Origin: Temnopleurus reevesii
Taxonomy: Eukaryota; Echinodermata; Echinoidea; Temnopleuroida; Temnopleuridae
Direction of reading: 5' to 3'
Length of the DNA: 35,042 bases
Assembly: GCA_036244855.1 (NCBI GenBank)
Contig: BQKZ01004254.1
Span: forward strand, 1-35,042
Part shown: piece by piece, positions 9,371 to 20,888 of the stretch
How the letters are laid out: the number at the start of each line of letters is the position of its first letter
Position numbering within the stretch: the stretch's first letter is position 1
Translations under genes and position numbers: made by a program
Notes under the pieces: generated by a model
Databases searched by the model: none
The model's input: only the letters and a program-made list of their open reading frames with translations
What the model was told of the DNA's origin: nothing

Positions 9371-11269
9371 CTATTATTACACCGTGGTGTGTTTCTTTGA
9401 TGTAGCACCGAGTACCTGGAAGAAAAATCAGCAATTTTCCAAAATAATATACGTAGCACGTGCATATTTGCTTCACAAATCGGAAGTAACTTTCCCAAAT
9501 GAACTGATCGATATCGCCTATGGTGAATGGCAAGAACTACAAGAAAAGATTGAGGAGACACCTGAAATTTTTCATCAGGATATATAAAAATTCTACATGC
9601 AGTGTGAATTTCCTAAAATAACTCTTTTTACATCACAGACACTTGTCAGGTCAGCAAACTCTCTCTAGCTGTGAAGAGCGATCAATCAGATTCCAATCCA
9701 AGCCGACAATTCAAACAAAAAGAATAAACATGAAGGAAGAAAAAACAACAAGCTGAATACTTCTCCTCCTTCAAAGGCCCCTCCCCATGATTGAGAACAT
9801 TTTATTGGTACGCCCACTCTTGAATTAAAGCTAATAACAAGTAATTGCAAAGATCTTTGATGCGTAAAATAAGCAGTTCGGATGGTGATACATGTTGAAA
9901 ACATTGAAGAAGACATATGTAGACAAGGAAAAAAAAATTGATTTAAAACTGGTTACACCACCTCATATTTCACTCTAACCAACGCAGGAAGCAGCATGTG
10001 GGACAGAGTAAAAATTTTAAAGTTGAGACAAAACCCATTTTCTGAACATTCATTTGTTTTTAAATTCTCTATTATTATATGGCACATATAATATAATAAT
10101 TTTGACCGAACAATTATTCTTTTTGGACTAATCCTGACAGGAAGCTTGCATCATTGCTGACCCCCCCCCCCCCCCCACCCCCGTCTCCTAAATCCTGAAT
10201 ATGTGCTTGCAAATTTTCCATGCTACTTTTCTCCTTTTTTTCCATTATCTCGTCCATTATCTTATCTCATTCAGGGCAGGAATTACTCTTAAACAAATTC
10301 GATCACTATTCCTAAATTGGCAAAACTAAAATTCTAAATTCTCTTTTTAGAACATTCCAATGAAATATTATGTTACCACATTCAATATTCTTTGTCAAAA
10401 AGCAGATTAAAAAGTTAGCTGCCGATTTGCGTGGAAAATAGTGATAAGCATTGCCAACTTATGGATTTATGACCATTTTAGTGATTATTTTCATATAATA
10501 AATTCTCTGCTTCTAGCGACAAATGGTGACTGAATGAAAATGGTCAGATTCATTTAGTGTACGACTTTTGACTCTTTCTGCTCATGTATCTCATATATTT
10601 TTAGAGCACTTCATCAAAAAATATTGTACCAATTAAAACACAAAACGCATTCTATTATCCTGAAAGAACCACACGTGAATGGCTCTTGAATGCGAGTGGG
10701 CGAGGAATTCACAAACATGGGAAGGGCATCTCGTAGAAAGCTTAGGTAAGACTGAATACACAGAAAGCGTTTTGAGATGTATCAAATAAAAACAAAATCA
10801 AATCGTTAAAGCCAGATCAATACTCCCACTCACAGTTTAAATCTAATATCTCAAGTAATACAGACCCAAATACTGGTTGTAGTCTGTACCTACTGTAGTT
10901 TAATTTTATCTGGAATAGAAGCCTATGCAGCTTTTGGCAAATTCAAGTTTGGTGTGGTGTTTGTCTTTCCTTGAAGACACAATGATTACTACTACTAAAG
11001 GCAACACTTCATACAAAAGCCTATTTAGATCTGTATGAATATTGAAAAGTCTGTTTGAAATAAATCACATGCATATTTTAATATAAAATATATGTGAAAT
11101 CAGACATTCTACTCTAAAACAGGTAGGGAAAAAATTTCATTTGATTTTGGAATCAGACCACAGAAAATTATTCTTTCATTCTCTAAATGAAGGACAGTAA
11201 AGGCCTGCAGTTTTGTTATGAATTTTACAAATTAATATAGATTAAAAGTACATGTATACAACGTAAATA
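9371..11269. other. Intronic stretch without identifiable gene
   Basis: AT-rich, no terminal repeats or splice-framed coding exon found. Contains a C16-type tract interrupted by one A at about 10161-10181. A 67-codon open frame on the plus strand at 9384-9587 has protein-like composition near its end (ELIDIAYGEWQELQE) but no family I recognise and no splice signals that would place it in a gene. Confidence 0.5.
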
Positions 11270-11390
11270 CCGACTTTCGAATTCAGAGTGGGAGAATATC
11301 AAAACCCAAGCTGCCGATAGACAAAGCTGGAAGAAGATGCCTGCCCATGCGTCGGACGACGTGGGAGCTACTGAGTCTAGGTCAGTTCAA
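11270..11390 (+). pseudogene. Possible tail of a non-LTR retrotransposon reverse transcriptase
   Basis: The plus-strand frame reads SEWENIKTQAADRQSWKKM followed by PAHASDDVGATES. The A-x-DR-x-x-W-(K/R) pattern preceded by a W-x-x-x-I strand is common at the extreme C-terminus of reverse transcriptases of RTE/CR1-like elements. Only about 35 codons fit, there is no start, and flanking sequence does not continue the match, so this would be a 5'-truncated relic, as is usual for such elements. An alternative is a chance frame; the sequence also ends at a donor-like TCTAG|GTCAGT, which I regard as coincidence. Confidence 0.3.
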
Positions 11391-11903
11391 CTAATTTACT
11401 CTTCTTTCTCTATACTTCTTTCATATGTTTTAATCACCTTGTTGATTTTTATTCTGACCGACCTCCGAGAACATTTCCAAAAAGTTGAAGTGAACTTTCC
11501 CTTTGACCGCATCCATGCACGAAAATATGAAATACACTAACACCAAAAATGGACATTTCTTTCAAATTACGATCCTAGAATGATAGCGATTTCCACAGGA
11601 CAAACTGAATTACCGAGGAACCCACTCCATCTGACATCTGTGCGTGCCATCTTCGCCGTCAATTTAGAGGTAATTTGTCGAACAGTTTTCGTTTCTCAAG
11701 AGAAAAAATTAGAGCACCTGTTTGGAGATTTCCCAGACTCATCAATAGGATGTGATATCTGGGATCCATTTATGATTGGTGAAAAAATTGGAAGTATCTG
11801 AGACTTTGTGACAAGTGTATCTATGGGTCCTCTGGGAGCCAAGATGGAGCCAAGATGGGGTTGGTGTACTTTAGGAGTGTGAGATTTGGGGGCTTGTGGG
11901 ATA

Positions 11904-12102
11904 CTGTATGAGCCAATATTTTGGCGTACAGCTATTTTCGCGATTTCTGACCAGTTTGACACATTGGCGTGTTGTTATTTTCACGTTTTTGACAGTGTTT
12001 GTACACAAATGAATGTGCATCATATAGAGTGGAAAATTTTGCGAGGCCATAACCGCGAAATTAGCGAAAATAAAACCACCACGAAAATTTCAAAGTATAC
12101 AG
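11904..12102. mobile_element. Mariner-like MITE, TA-flanked
   Basis: Begins TA|CTGTATGAGCCAATATTTTGG and ends AAAGTATACAG|TA, with short inverted ends CTGTAT / ATACAG and TA on each side. Inside are TTTTCGCG and GCGAAATTAGCGAAAATAAA-type blocks. Shares end structure and internal words (GTGGAAA, GCGAAA/TCGAAAATxAAACC) with 22435-22652. Non-coding, about 199 bp. Confidence 0.6.
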
Positions 12103-13084
12103 TAGTGTATTTGAACCATACTGAGGTGGTATGAGGTTTGCTTTTGTTCTAAGGGTGAAAATTACTTGCTTGAGAAATGAACGATCATTAGGCAAAAAAA
12201 ATTGCCGGATGCCCATGGACGACCTACCCTCGTAAAATGGTTGAACCTGAACTTTGGGAGGGGAGGGGGGGTTTATCACTAATTTTTTTTTTAAATCACA
12301 GTAAATTCAGGGAAAACCGGAGAAATATACATACAGAAGTCATTTTCAGGAAAAATCATAAATAAACATGCAAAATGAATCATGAAAAGCCGTTATATGG
12401 CTTCTTACTCCATTCTAACTCTTTATTTTCTACATGATTTCTTTTCCAAACATACTTAATAAAAAAAGATTTTCTCACCAACTAATGCAACTTTTTGACA
12501 AATTCATTCCTAGGCATCTACACAGCTTTTTTTGAGGGGTGCCCTTAGGAGAAACTGCATTATCCTGAGTAGTCTGACCTGTCTGTTGGTTTTCACAAGT
12601 CGGCAGGCTGAGTCCCCGCTAAACATAACTATTTGGTCTACTTGCTTGTGAGAACCTTCAAATTCATCAATTTCGAAGATTAAAATGTTCACAATGGAAC
12701 CGACAACTGCCTAATGACAAGATCATCAGGGAGACAGATGCCGGAGGCTGATATAGACCATTTTATTTTCATTTTTTTCTGATATTCCCATCAAAATAAT
12801 GTCAAAATTCATGCAAAATTATAACCCAATATGTGTATACATTTCCTTCTACATGTAGGCTTCTTAATTGCCTTGGTTTCTTAAAAGTTTGAGCTCATTT
12901 TAACTCATTTTTTTCACCATGGAATTACTGATCAATACCTTTAAGCTATGACTAAATCATCACTTACATCGTACGACTCCTGGGATTAATTGATCAAAAG
13001 AAAGGAAGTTAGTTTAATAATTTGGGCACAATTCATCATGTTTGAAGCCTGTGGTTTCAACCACAGAATGCTATGATCTTTTTT

Positions 13085-13260
13085 TCTCTGTTTTATTCAA
13101 TCAGCTGGTTTACGAATAGATGCAAATTTATGTGTTCTTCATACACAAGCTTGCCCAACATAGCAACGAGTACTGTATGCAAACTGGATTCCACATTTTG
13201 TACTTCGATTATTACTGACCGGTTTGAGGAATACCACATGACTACGGTTGTTGGCTAGAA
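13085..13260. repeat. Dispersed repeat, copy 1 (partner at 22925-23115)
   Basis: Shared blocks in the same order and orientation: ACAGATGCAAATTT-like, AAGCTT..CCC, GCTTGCCCxACATAGC, GTATGCAAA, ATTCCAxAT, TTACTGACCGGT/TTAACCGGT and GAATACCACAT. Both copies have gaps relative to each other. Confidence 0.7.
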
Positions 13261-13814
13261 ACATGCATAAATTTGAATCTATTAGTAAACCAACCAATTG
13301 GCACATAAAAAAGCGATCACTTATTAGAAAAATTTTAAATGTGCAAACTATTGAAAAAAAGCTCTTTCCACCCAACCAATGCTTCTCTTTAAAATGTCAA
13401 TCGAGGGCATCCCAACAATTTTTTTTGCCTAATCCCTGGAATTATTACTCATCAGACTTCCCAGTTCAGATCAAATTAAAAAATGAGTAACAGCATCAGA
13501 TTTCAAAACAATATCGCACAAGCAACTCACATTTAATTAACGATAAAAAAATTCCCAGCAGTCATATTAAATTGTCTTCAGGCGTTTTTGGAGGGAGATT
13601 TCGAGATTTGCTCTCTGCACTTTTTGTTTACGGGGTCGTCTCGGGATATATGAGATTTTCCATTTTTGTATTATCACATTGATCTCGGAAAGCCTGTCTG
13701 TGGTGGTTGGGAAATTGCTCCCACGAACTGAAACAAAAGCGAGCCCATGTGCATCAAAAATGAGTCTGCCGAGGGGTGAGTTCAGACTCTTGATGAAAAA
13801 GATGAAATTATTTA

Positions 13815-14090
13815 TTTCATAGTGTTGTGATTCTGACTCTCGCCTTCCAACCCAAGGGTCATAGGTTCGAACACCACCTGTGGGGTTCCTTTAGCAAGAT
13901 ATTTATCCACAATGTGCTGCACTCAACCCAGTTGAGGGTGGCCGAAAAGAAAAACATTTCTTGAATGAAATGAGCCCCAAATGGTGGCCATGCTATGGTC
14001 AGGTAATAATGCAACAGAGCGCTTAATAGAAACGCATTGTATAAGGTGCTATATAAATGTTGTTATTATTTGTTATTACATTAAAACAAG
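13815..14090 (+). mobile_element. tRNA-derived SINE inside the duplicated segment (left copy)
   Basis: The head has a tRNA-like shape: an A-box-like TAGTGTTGTGATTC at about 13817 and a B box in GGTCATAGGTTCGAACACC at about 13857. The body has CACAATGTGCTGCACTCAAC and TCAGGTAATAATGCAACAGA, and the tail AGCGCTTAATAG..GTGCTATATAAATG ends in TTATT repeats. Body and tail words are shared, with decay, by the other SINE copies in this window. No protein is coded. Confidence 0.75.
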
Positions 14091-14394
14091 AACAAAGTCA
14101 GTTTATTTCTAAATAAATCAGGCAGGAATGGGGAAACGCCACACATTATATTCTGGGATTAAAATCCACAAATTTTATATTAAACAGCAGTTTAATAACA
14201 CAACAGCAAAAGTTGCGTAGTCTTTTTTAAAAATACTCCGAAGTAGTATTTAAATTGTGATCCAAATTTTAAAAAAATGTACCTCATTCTTGCAGTCGTG
14301 CAAAAGTCCCTACATGTATACACGTCAGACAGAAAGATTCGGCTCTTCAAAATATTAGAACATATTTTAATGCGCGGGCTAGATTTCACTAAAA

Positions 14395-15158
14395 TTGCGT
14401 TTGCACCAGGAAATAGATTTGAACATCAATTTCTAGAAATCAATGCTCTAATCTCACTTTTTGCTTACTGTGCATTAGGTTTTAGAAATCAATGTTTAAA
14501 TCTCATTCTGCTTGTCGTCCGAATGTCCCTATAGAGATTTAATCTTACTCAGTCCGAACATGCATTTGCGGTCAGAGCATATCTTAATACACCCTCTACC
14601 AAGGAAAATAGTCATGGGGATATACATGTAAACATAAATTTCTAGAAATCAATGTTCTAATCTCACTTTTTGCTTTACTGTGCATTAGATTTTAGAAATC
14701 AATGTTTAAATCTCATTTGGCTTGTCGTGCGAATGTCCCTATAGAGATTTAATCTTACTCAGTCCGAACATGGATTTGCGGTCAGAGCATATTCTAATAC
14801 ACCCTCCACCAAGGAAAATAGTCATGGGGATATACATGTAAACAAAAATTTCTAGAAATCAATATTCAAATCTCAATTTTTGCTTGTGGTGAATCAGTTT
14901 TCAGAAATCAATGTTCAAATCTCACTTTTTGCTCGTTGTGCATTAGTTTTTAGAAATCAATGTTTAAATCTCATTTTGCTTGTGGGGCGAGTGTCCCAAA
15001 GGAGATTTAATCATACTCGATCAGGACATGTTTTAATGCATCCTCAAATCTCTTTTCGCTTGTTGAGCAGAAATTTTCAAAAATCCATGTTCATATCTCA
15101 TGTTTCGCTTGTTGTGCATTAGTTTTTAAAAATCAATGTTCAAATCTTTTTTTTTTTT
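14395..15158. repeat. Complex minisatellite (GAAATCAATGTT..AAATCTCA units), left copy
   Basis: Repeated block: TTTCTAGAAATCAATGTTC, AAATCTCATTTTTGCTTG, TTGTGCATTAG, and a longer spacer TATAGAGATTTAATCTTACTC with GGGGATATACATGTAAACA. The short block recurs about every 65 bp in pairs and the long unit about every 225 bp (for example 14525 and 14742). The short open frames here are products of the repeat and not genes. Confidence 0.85.
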
Positions 15159-15915
15159 NNNNNNNNNNNNNNNNNNNNNNNNNNNNNNNNNNNNNNNNNN
15201 NNNNNNNNNNNNNNNNNNNNNNNNNNNNNNNNNNNNNNNNNNNNNNNNNNNNNNNNNNNNNNNNNNNNNNNNNNNNNNNNNNNNNNNNNNNNNNNNNNNN
15301 NNNNNNNNNNNNNNNNNNNNNNNNNNNNNNNNNNNNNNNNNNNNNNNNNNNNNNNNNNNNNNNNNNNNNNNNNNNNNNNNNNNNNNNNNNNNNNNNNNNN
15401 NNNNNNNNNNNNNNNNNNNNNNNNNNNNNNNNNNNNNNNNNNNNNNNNNNNNNNNNNNNNNNNNNNNNNNNNNNNNNNNNNNNNNNNNNNNNNNNNNNNN
15501 NNNNNNNNNNNNNNNNNNNNNNNNNNNNNNNNNNNNNNNNNNNNNNNNNNNNNNNNNNNNNNNNNNNNNNNNNNNNNNNNNNNNNNNNNNNNNNNNNNNN
15601 NNNNNNNNNNNNNNNNNNNNNNNNNNNNNNNNNNNNNNNNNNNNNNNNNNNNNNNNNNNNNNNNNNNNNNNNNNNNNNNNNNNNNNNNNNNNNNNNNNNN
15701 NNNNNNNNNNNNNNNNNNNNNNNNNNNNNNNNNNNNNNNNNNNNNNNNNNNNNNNNNNNNNNNNNNNNNNNNNNNNNNNNNNNNNNNNNNNNNNNNNNNN
15801 NNNNNNNNNNNNNNNNNNNNNNNNNNNNNNNNNNNNNNNNNNNNNNNNNNNNNNNNNNNNNNNNNNNNNNNNNNNNNNNNNNNNNNNNNNNNNNNNNNNN
15901 NNNNNNNNNNNNNNN
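15159..15915. other. Assembly gap, 757 N
   Basis: Run of N of 757 bases. The left edge is inside the poly-T tract of the minisatellite unit. The apparent long open frames across it are artefacts of N. Single unknown bases also occur at 8977, 28803 and 30341. Confidence 1.
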
Positions 15916-16169
15916 AATACATACTAGCACCAAGTTTCAACTTCATACCCCTATTCGTTCCAAAGATATGTGGGTATATACTTGGAATATAAAGTGCATT
16001 CACCCCTGTATAGCGGCCATTTTGAATTTATGCAAATTACGCATTGATCCACAACACCGATTTTGGTAAACTTTTGATATGTTTTTAGAGGGGCCATTTC
16101 CAACCAAATACACTTGGTTTGGAAACTTTTGCAATTTGTTTTGGGTCAAATCATATTTTGACTGGCCTA
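15916..16169. repeat. Unduplicated spacer between gap and right copy; probable dispersed repeat fragment
   Basis: Contains ACCAAGTTTCAACTTCATAC, CGTTCCAAAGATATGTGGG and TAGCGGCCATTTTGAATTTA wording. No second copy exists in this window, so repeat status is inferred from style only. It has no coding match. Confidence 0.35.
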
Positions 16170-18033
16170 AATTGGCACATAAAAAAGCGATCACTTATTA
16201 GAAAAATTTAAAATGTGCAAACTATTGAAAAAAAGCTCTTTCCACCCAACCAATGCTTCTCTTTAAAATGTCAATCGAGGGCATCCCAACAATTTTTTTT
16301 GCCTAATCCCTGGAATTATTACTCATCAGACTTCCCAGTTCAGATCAAATTAAAAAATGAGTAACAGCATCAGATTTCAAAACAATATCGCACAAGCAAC
16401 TCACATTTAATTAACGATAAAAAAATTCCCAGCAGTCATATTAAATTGTCTTCAGGCATTTTTTGACGAGAGATTTTCAGATTTGCTCTCTGCACTTTTT
16501 GTTTACGGGGTCGTCTCGGGATATATGAGATTTTCCATTTTTGTATTATCACATTGATCTCGGAAAGCCTGTCTGTGGTGGTTGGGAAATTGCTCCCACG
16601 AACTGAAACAAAAGCGAGCCCATGTGCATCAAAAATGAGTCTGCCGAGGGGTGAGTTCAGACTCTTGATGAAAAAGATGAAATTATTTATTTCATAGTGT
16701 TGTGATTCTGACTCTCGCCTTCCAACCCAAGGGTCATAGGTTCGAACACCACCTGTGGGGTTCCTTTAGCAAGATATTTATCCACAATGTGCTGCACTCA
16801 ACCCAGTTGAGGGTGGCCGAAAAGAAAAACATTTCTTGAATGAAATGAGCCCCAAATGGTGGCCATGCTATGGTCAGGTAATAATGCAACAGAGCGCTTA
16901 ATAGAAACGCATTGTATAAGGTGCTATATAAATGTTGTTATTATTTGTTATTACATTAAAACAAGAACAAAGTCAGTTTATTTCTAAATAAATCAGGCAG
17001 GAATGGGGAAACGCCACACATTATATTCTGGGATTAAAATCCACAAATTTTATATTAAACAGCAGTTTAATAACACAACAGCAAAAGTTGCGTAGTCTTT
17101 TTTAAAAATACTCCGAAGTAGTATTTAAATTGTGATCCAAATTTTAAAAAAATGTACCTCATTCTTGCAGTCGTGCAAAAGTCCCTACATGTATACACGT
17201 CAGACAGAAAGATTCGGCTCTTCAAAATATTAGAACATATTTTAATGCGCGGGCTAGATTTCACTAAAATTGCGTTTGCACCAGGAAATAGATTTGAACA
17301 TCAATTTCTAGAAATCAATGCTCTAATCTCACTTTTTGCTTACTGTGCATTAGGTTTTAGAAATCAATGTTTAAATCTCATTCTGCTTGTCGTCCGAATG
17401 TCCCTATAGAGATTTAATCTTACTCAGTCCGAACATGCATTTGCGGTCAGAGCATATCTTAATACACCCTCTACCAAGGAAAATAGTCATGGGGATATAC
17501 ATGTAAACATAAATTTCTAGAAATCAATGTTCTAATCTCACTTTTTGCTTTACTGTGCATTAGATTTTAGAAATCAATGTTTAAATCTCATTTGGCTTGT
17601 CGTGCGAATGTCCCTATAGAGATTTAATCTTACTCAGTCCGAACATGGATTTGCGGTCAGAGCATATTCTAATACACCCTCCACCAAGGAAAATAGTCAT
17701 GGGGATATACATGTAAACAAAAATTTCTAGAAATCAATATTCAAATCTCAATTTTTGCTTGTGGTGAATCAGTTTTCAGAAATCAATGTTCAAATCTCAC
17801 TTTTTGCTCGTTGTGCATTAGTTTTTAGAAATCAATGTTTAAATCTCATTTTGCTTGTGGGGCGAGTGTCCCAAAGGAGATTTAATCATACTCGATCAGG
17901 ACATGTTTTAATGCATCCTCAAATCTCTTTTCGCTTGTTGAGCAGAAATTTTCAAAAATCCATGTTCATATCTCATGTTTCGCTTGTTGTGCATTAGTTT
18001 TTAAAAATCAATGTTCAAATCTTTTTTTTTTTT
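16170..18033. repeat. 1.86-kb direct duplication, right copy
   Basis: Partner of 13296-15158, nearly identical throughout, including SINE and minisatellite. Unlike the left copy it continues past the poly-T tract into more minisatellite units. The near-identity of non-coding DNA over 1.86 kb, together with the adjoining gap, favours an assembly duplication of one locus or of two haplotypes; a very recent tandem duplication is the alternative. Confidence 0.95.
16690..16965 (+). mobile_element. tRNA-derived SINE inside the duplicated segment (right copy)
   Basis: Same element as at 13815-14090, offset by 2875, with no difference seen by eye. If the duplication is an assembly artefact this is the same locus counted twice. 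Confidence 0.75.
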
Positions 18034-18550
18034 GCTTGTCTTGTGAATGTCTCTATGGAGATTTAATCTCACTCAGAACATGTTTTTACATACGCTCCAA
18101 CAGGAAATATAGAAGTAAAGTATAAACATCAATTTTCAGAAATCCATGTTCATATCTCATGTTTCGCTTGTTGTGCATTAGTTTTTAAAAATCAATGTTC
18201 AAATCTTTTTTTTTTTTGCTTGTCTTGTGAATGTCTCTATGGAGATTTAATCTCACTCAGAACATGTTTTTACATACGCTCCAACAGGAAATATAGAAGT
18301 AAAGTATAAACATCAATTTTCAGAAATCCATGTTCATATCTCATGTTTCGCTTGTTGTGCATTAGTTTTTAAAAATCAATGTTCAAATATTTTTTGCTTG
18401 TCTTGCGGATATCTCTATGGATATTTAATCTCACTCACTCAGAACATGTTTTTACATACCCTCAAAAAGGAAATATAGAAGCAAAATATAAACATCAATT
18501 TTTAGAAATCAATGTTCAAAGCTAAATTTTGTTTGAAGTGTGAATGCCCT
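17270..18550. repeat. Complex minisatellite, right copy, with 184-bp tandem units
   Basis: Repeats the structure of 14395-15158 and then goes on with 184-bp units: CATGTTCATATCTCATGTTT recurs at 17961, 18145 and 18329. The 184-bp copies are essentially identical, including 12-T tracts at 18022-18033 and 18206-18217, and a last unit from about 18370 is diverged. This is the region that most likely caused the assembly gap in the left copy. Confidence 0.9.
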
Positions 18551-20888
18551 ATAAAGAGGTAGATTCTCACAAAGTCTGAACATGTTTCCTATAAAAAGAA
18601 GCACGAAGGGAGAGCAGCTGGGGGGAAATAGATATGGAATTTCCAATATTGAAACAGTAATAGTACCGGTAGCTCCCATGGATCCATTCCTTCACTTCGA
18701 AAGCGATTTAAGATGATGACAGCTGCATACTTTCCAACTTTAATGAATTGTCTTCCATGTTTCTATTTTTTTAACTTTGATAAAGGGGTTAACATTTGTT
18801 ATGCTTGCTTTATATATTTATTTCTATTTTTTATTTATTCAAAACGGTTTAAAATAACAATATTTTTCACGGCAAAATGGCTGGATTGCAGATATATACA
18901 AGAATACATAAAATTTCACATGAATGATTGCACAATGAAATAGAATTGAACATTCACAAATTGTAAGGTATACATTAAAAACTTGATTTGAAGAATTAGT
19001 ATTTTGATTTAAAATAAGGGCTTCAAAAACATGTGGCTAAGGTGTGGCTAAGATGCGGCATTGTGGACCAATAAATGATCTAATCATCATTTATTCAGTA
19101 TTTCACACACAAAAAAAGAGAATATTGATGTAACAACTGTACAAAAAATCATGGAGAAATTATATGAATGAAGAAATTATTTGAATGAAAAGAAATACTG
19201 ATTGAAGAGATGAATAAAGACACCTGACATAAGAAAAAAAAGTCAAATTTGTTTAATTAGTTTTTTTGTTAAACTGGTTTCTAGTAAAGAGGTTTAATGC
19301 TGTAGATTTGAAAGGGGTCTAAATTATGTACATGTAGGAAAAAAGTAGGAAAAGTGAATATCAAGCCCTAATTTATTCATGACTTGTTTGGTACACTTAA
19401 TGTACAGCAGAAAAATTATGTACAAGGCATTTGAACCTCCTTAAACCAGTTAAAGTCTTCCAAGTGGCGTAAAAGGCATATTTGCCTTCCGAAAGAATCA
19501 ACACATTTCTCACTTCATTTTCTCTATGCCTCATTTGCGATGCATTTAATATCAGTTTGCTAACGGCTTACGAACACCAAACTTACTTCCAGCCTTTTGT
19601 GTGCCCGCACTATTTGCTGACAGTATTTTGCTTGGCACGGTTTAATTGTGTTAAATCAGTTCTGCAAAGCTGGCTTCTGTCTGTTTGAGGAAAGCTGGCA
19701 GTTTTTTTTTCCTTTTGGCTTTTCATTTTCGAGACGTCAGAAACAGCAGCTAAGGCTCTAGGATACCATCGAAGGAGCACTTTCCCTATGGTTTATGCGA
19801 GGGAATGATAAGCAATGCCCTCAGAGAAAATTGATATCAAACTTGTGGAAAAATAAAATTTGATAAAGTAATTTTAACAAGATAGAGGCCATTGCTCTTC
19901 GGAATGTGTTGAATTGATGTCTACAAAAATAATTACATGAAAAGTATGAAATAGATTTTACAATTTGAGTTTGACACAATTCATTCAGGGCAGCAGAGAA
20001 TATACAAATTTGATTGTTTTGGCAGTTATATGAACATCAATCATAGTACTGAGAAACAATTAGAAATACATAATCTGTAAATCATACATGTATCTATAGA
20101 TTGAGGGGCAAAAATTGAATGTTTTGGCACAAGCGACATTTATTTGACAATGCAAGCCTAAATATAGAAGTTTATTTTGATATACATATGTTTAAAGTTA
20201 TTTTAAATTTTATGTTAAATTGTAATCGTTTCAGAATTAATTACAACACTGTTTACTTTTTTCCTCACATCTGCAGGCAATTTTGAATTTCACCTCCGTG
20301 GAAAGGGTTTTCATTGAGGTATCAATCATATTTTCGAAGACATAATAAACAAAAGCCTCTGAGAGTATTCATATCAAACTTTTGTGGGAAAATTACATTT
20401 GATAAAACAATTTCTACAATGAAGTTTTTAGAATATAGTTGGGTGCTACAAGTACAAACCCGCTTGCCCACATGCCCAAGGCAACAAAATTGAGCCGTCG
20501 AGCAAGCAAATGAAATAAAAAAGAATCAAAAGTCATTTAGTGGACTTCAAATATTGACTTTGCATTTGATGAAAACCAAAATTGACATTGGTAGACTCGA
20601 ATTATAAAGCAAAAGTCATGCAACTCCAGTGGTTAAATTTCCCATTTAAATCTAAACTATTTGGAATTGCCTCTCAGGTTTCAATACCAATGGATATCTA
20701 ATGCCAAAGCACACATGTTTGATTTCCATCAAATAAATTCTGACATCCCGTTCAAGTTACAAGATATACCAACCCAAGATGATGAGACCCACTTAAATAC
20801 ACTGACTTGGAGTTCACTTTTGGGTAGAGAAAATATATTTAGGGGTGGGAGGGTGGGCACTAACAAAAATTTCAGGCCCTCAACCTCA
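18551..20888. other. Intronic stretch, mostly unassigned, with one short repeat pair
   Basis: AT-rich with no convincing exon. Two short related blocks are visible: GCCCTCAGAGAAAATTGATA then TCAAACTTGTGGAAAAATAA at about 19816, and GCCTCTGAGAGTATTCATAT then CAAACTTTTGTGGGAAAATT at about 20356, followed in both by TTTGATAAA. A 68-codon plus-strand frame at 19482-19688 is not recognised as any family. Confidence 0.45.

Larger units (their letters stand above)
13296..15158. repeat. 1.86-kb direct duplication, left copy, ending at the N gap
   Basis: Matches 16170-18033 at an offset of 2874, becoming 2875 after a small indel near 13581-13600. The only clear differences I can see are a substitution near 13327 and the patch GTTTTTGGAGGGAGATTTCG versus ATTTTTTGACGAGAGATTTT. 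The match starts at AATTGGCACATAAAAAAGCG and stops where the N run begins, in a poly-T tract that the right copy reads through. Carries a SINE (about 13815-14090) and the minisatellite below. Confidence 0.95.

Noticed and set aside
9384..9587. 67-codon plus-strand frame with protein-like C-terminus
   Set aside because: No recognisable family, wrong strand for the host gene, no splice context; noted only as an unassigned stretch.
10161..10181. Poly-C tract (also near 894, 5880 and 32697)
   Set aside because: Simple homopolymer runs common in this genome; no further motif for a structured or regulatory element could be supported.
11337..11390. Plus-strand mini-exon ending at TCTAG|GTCAGT with an upstream TTCAG
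   Set aside because: Borders look splice-like, but the peptide fits better as a retrotransposon tail, and no partner exon on the plus strand was found.
13817..13880. tRNA-like A and B boxes
   Set aside because: Part of a SINE: the body and tail follow, box sequences are degenerate and no complete cloverleaf can be drawn, so not called a tRNA gene.
14277..15122. Short open frames repeated at 17152-17997
   Set aside because: Both sets lie in minisatellite DNA inside the duplicated segment; identity reflects the DNA duplication, and the peptides are repeat translations.
15133..16003. Open frames of 263-287 codons across the gap
   Set aside because: They consist almost only of N; no real codons support them.
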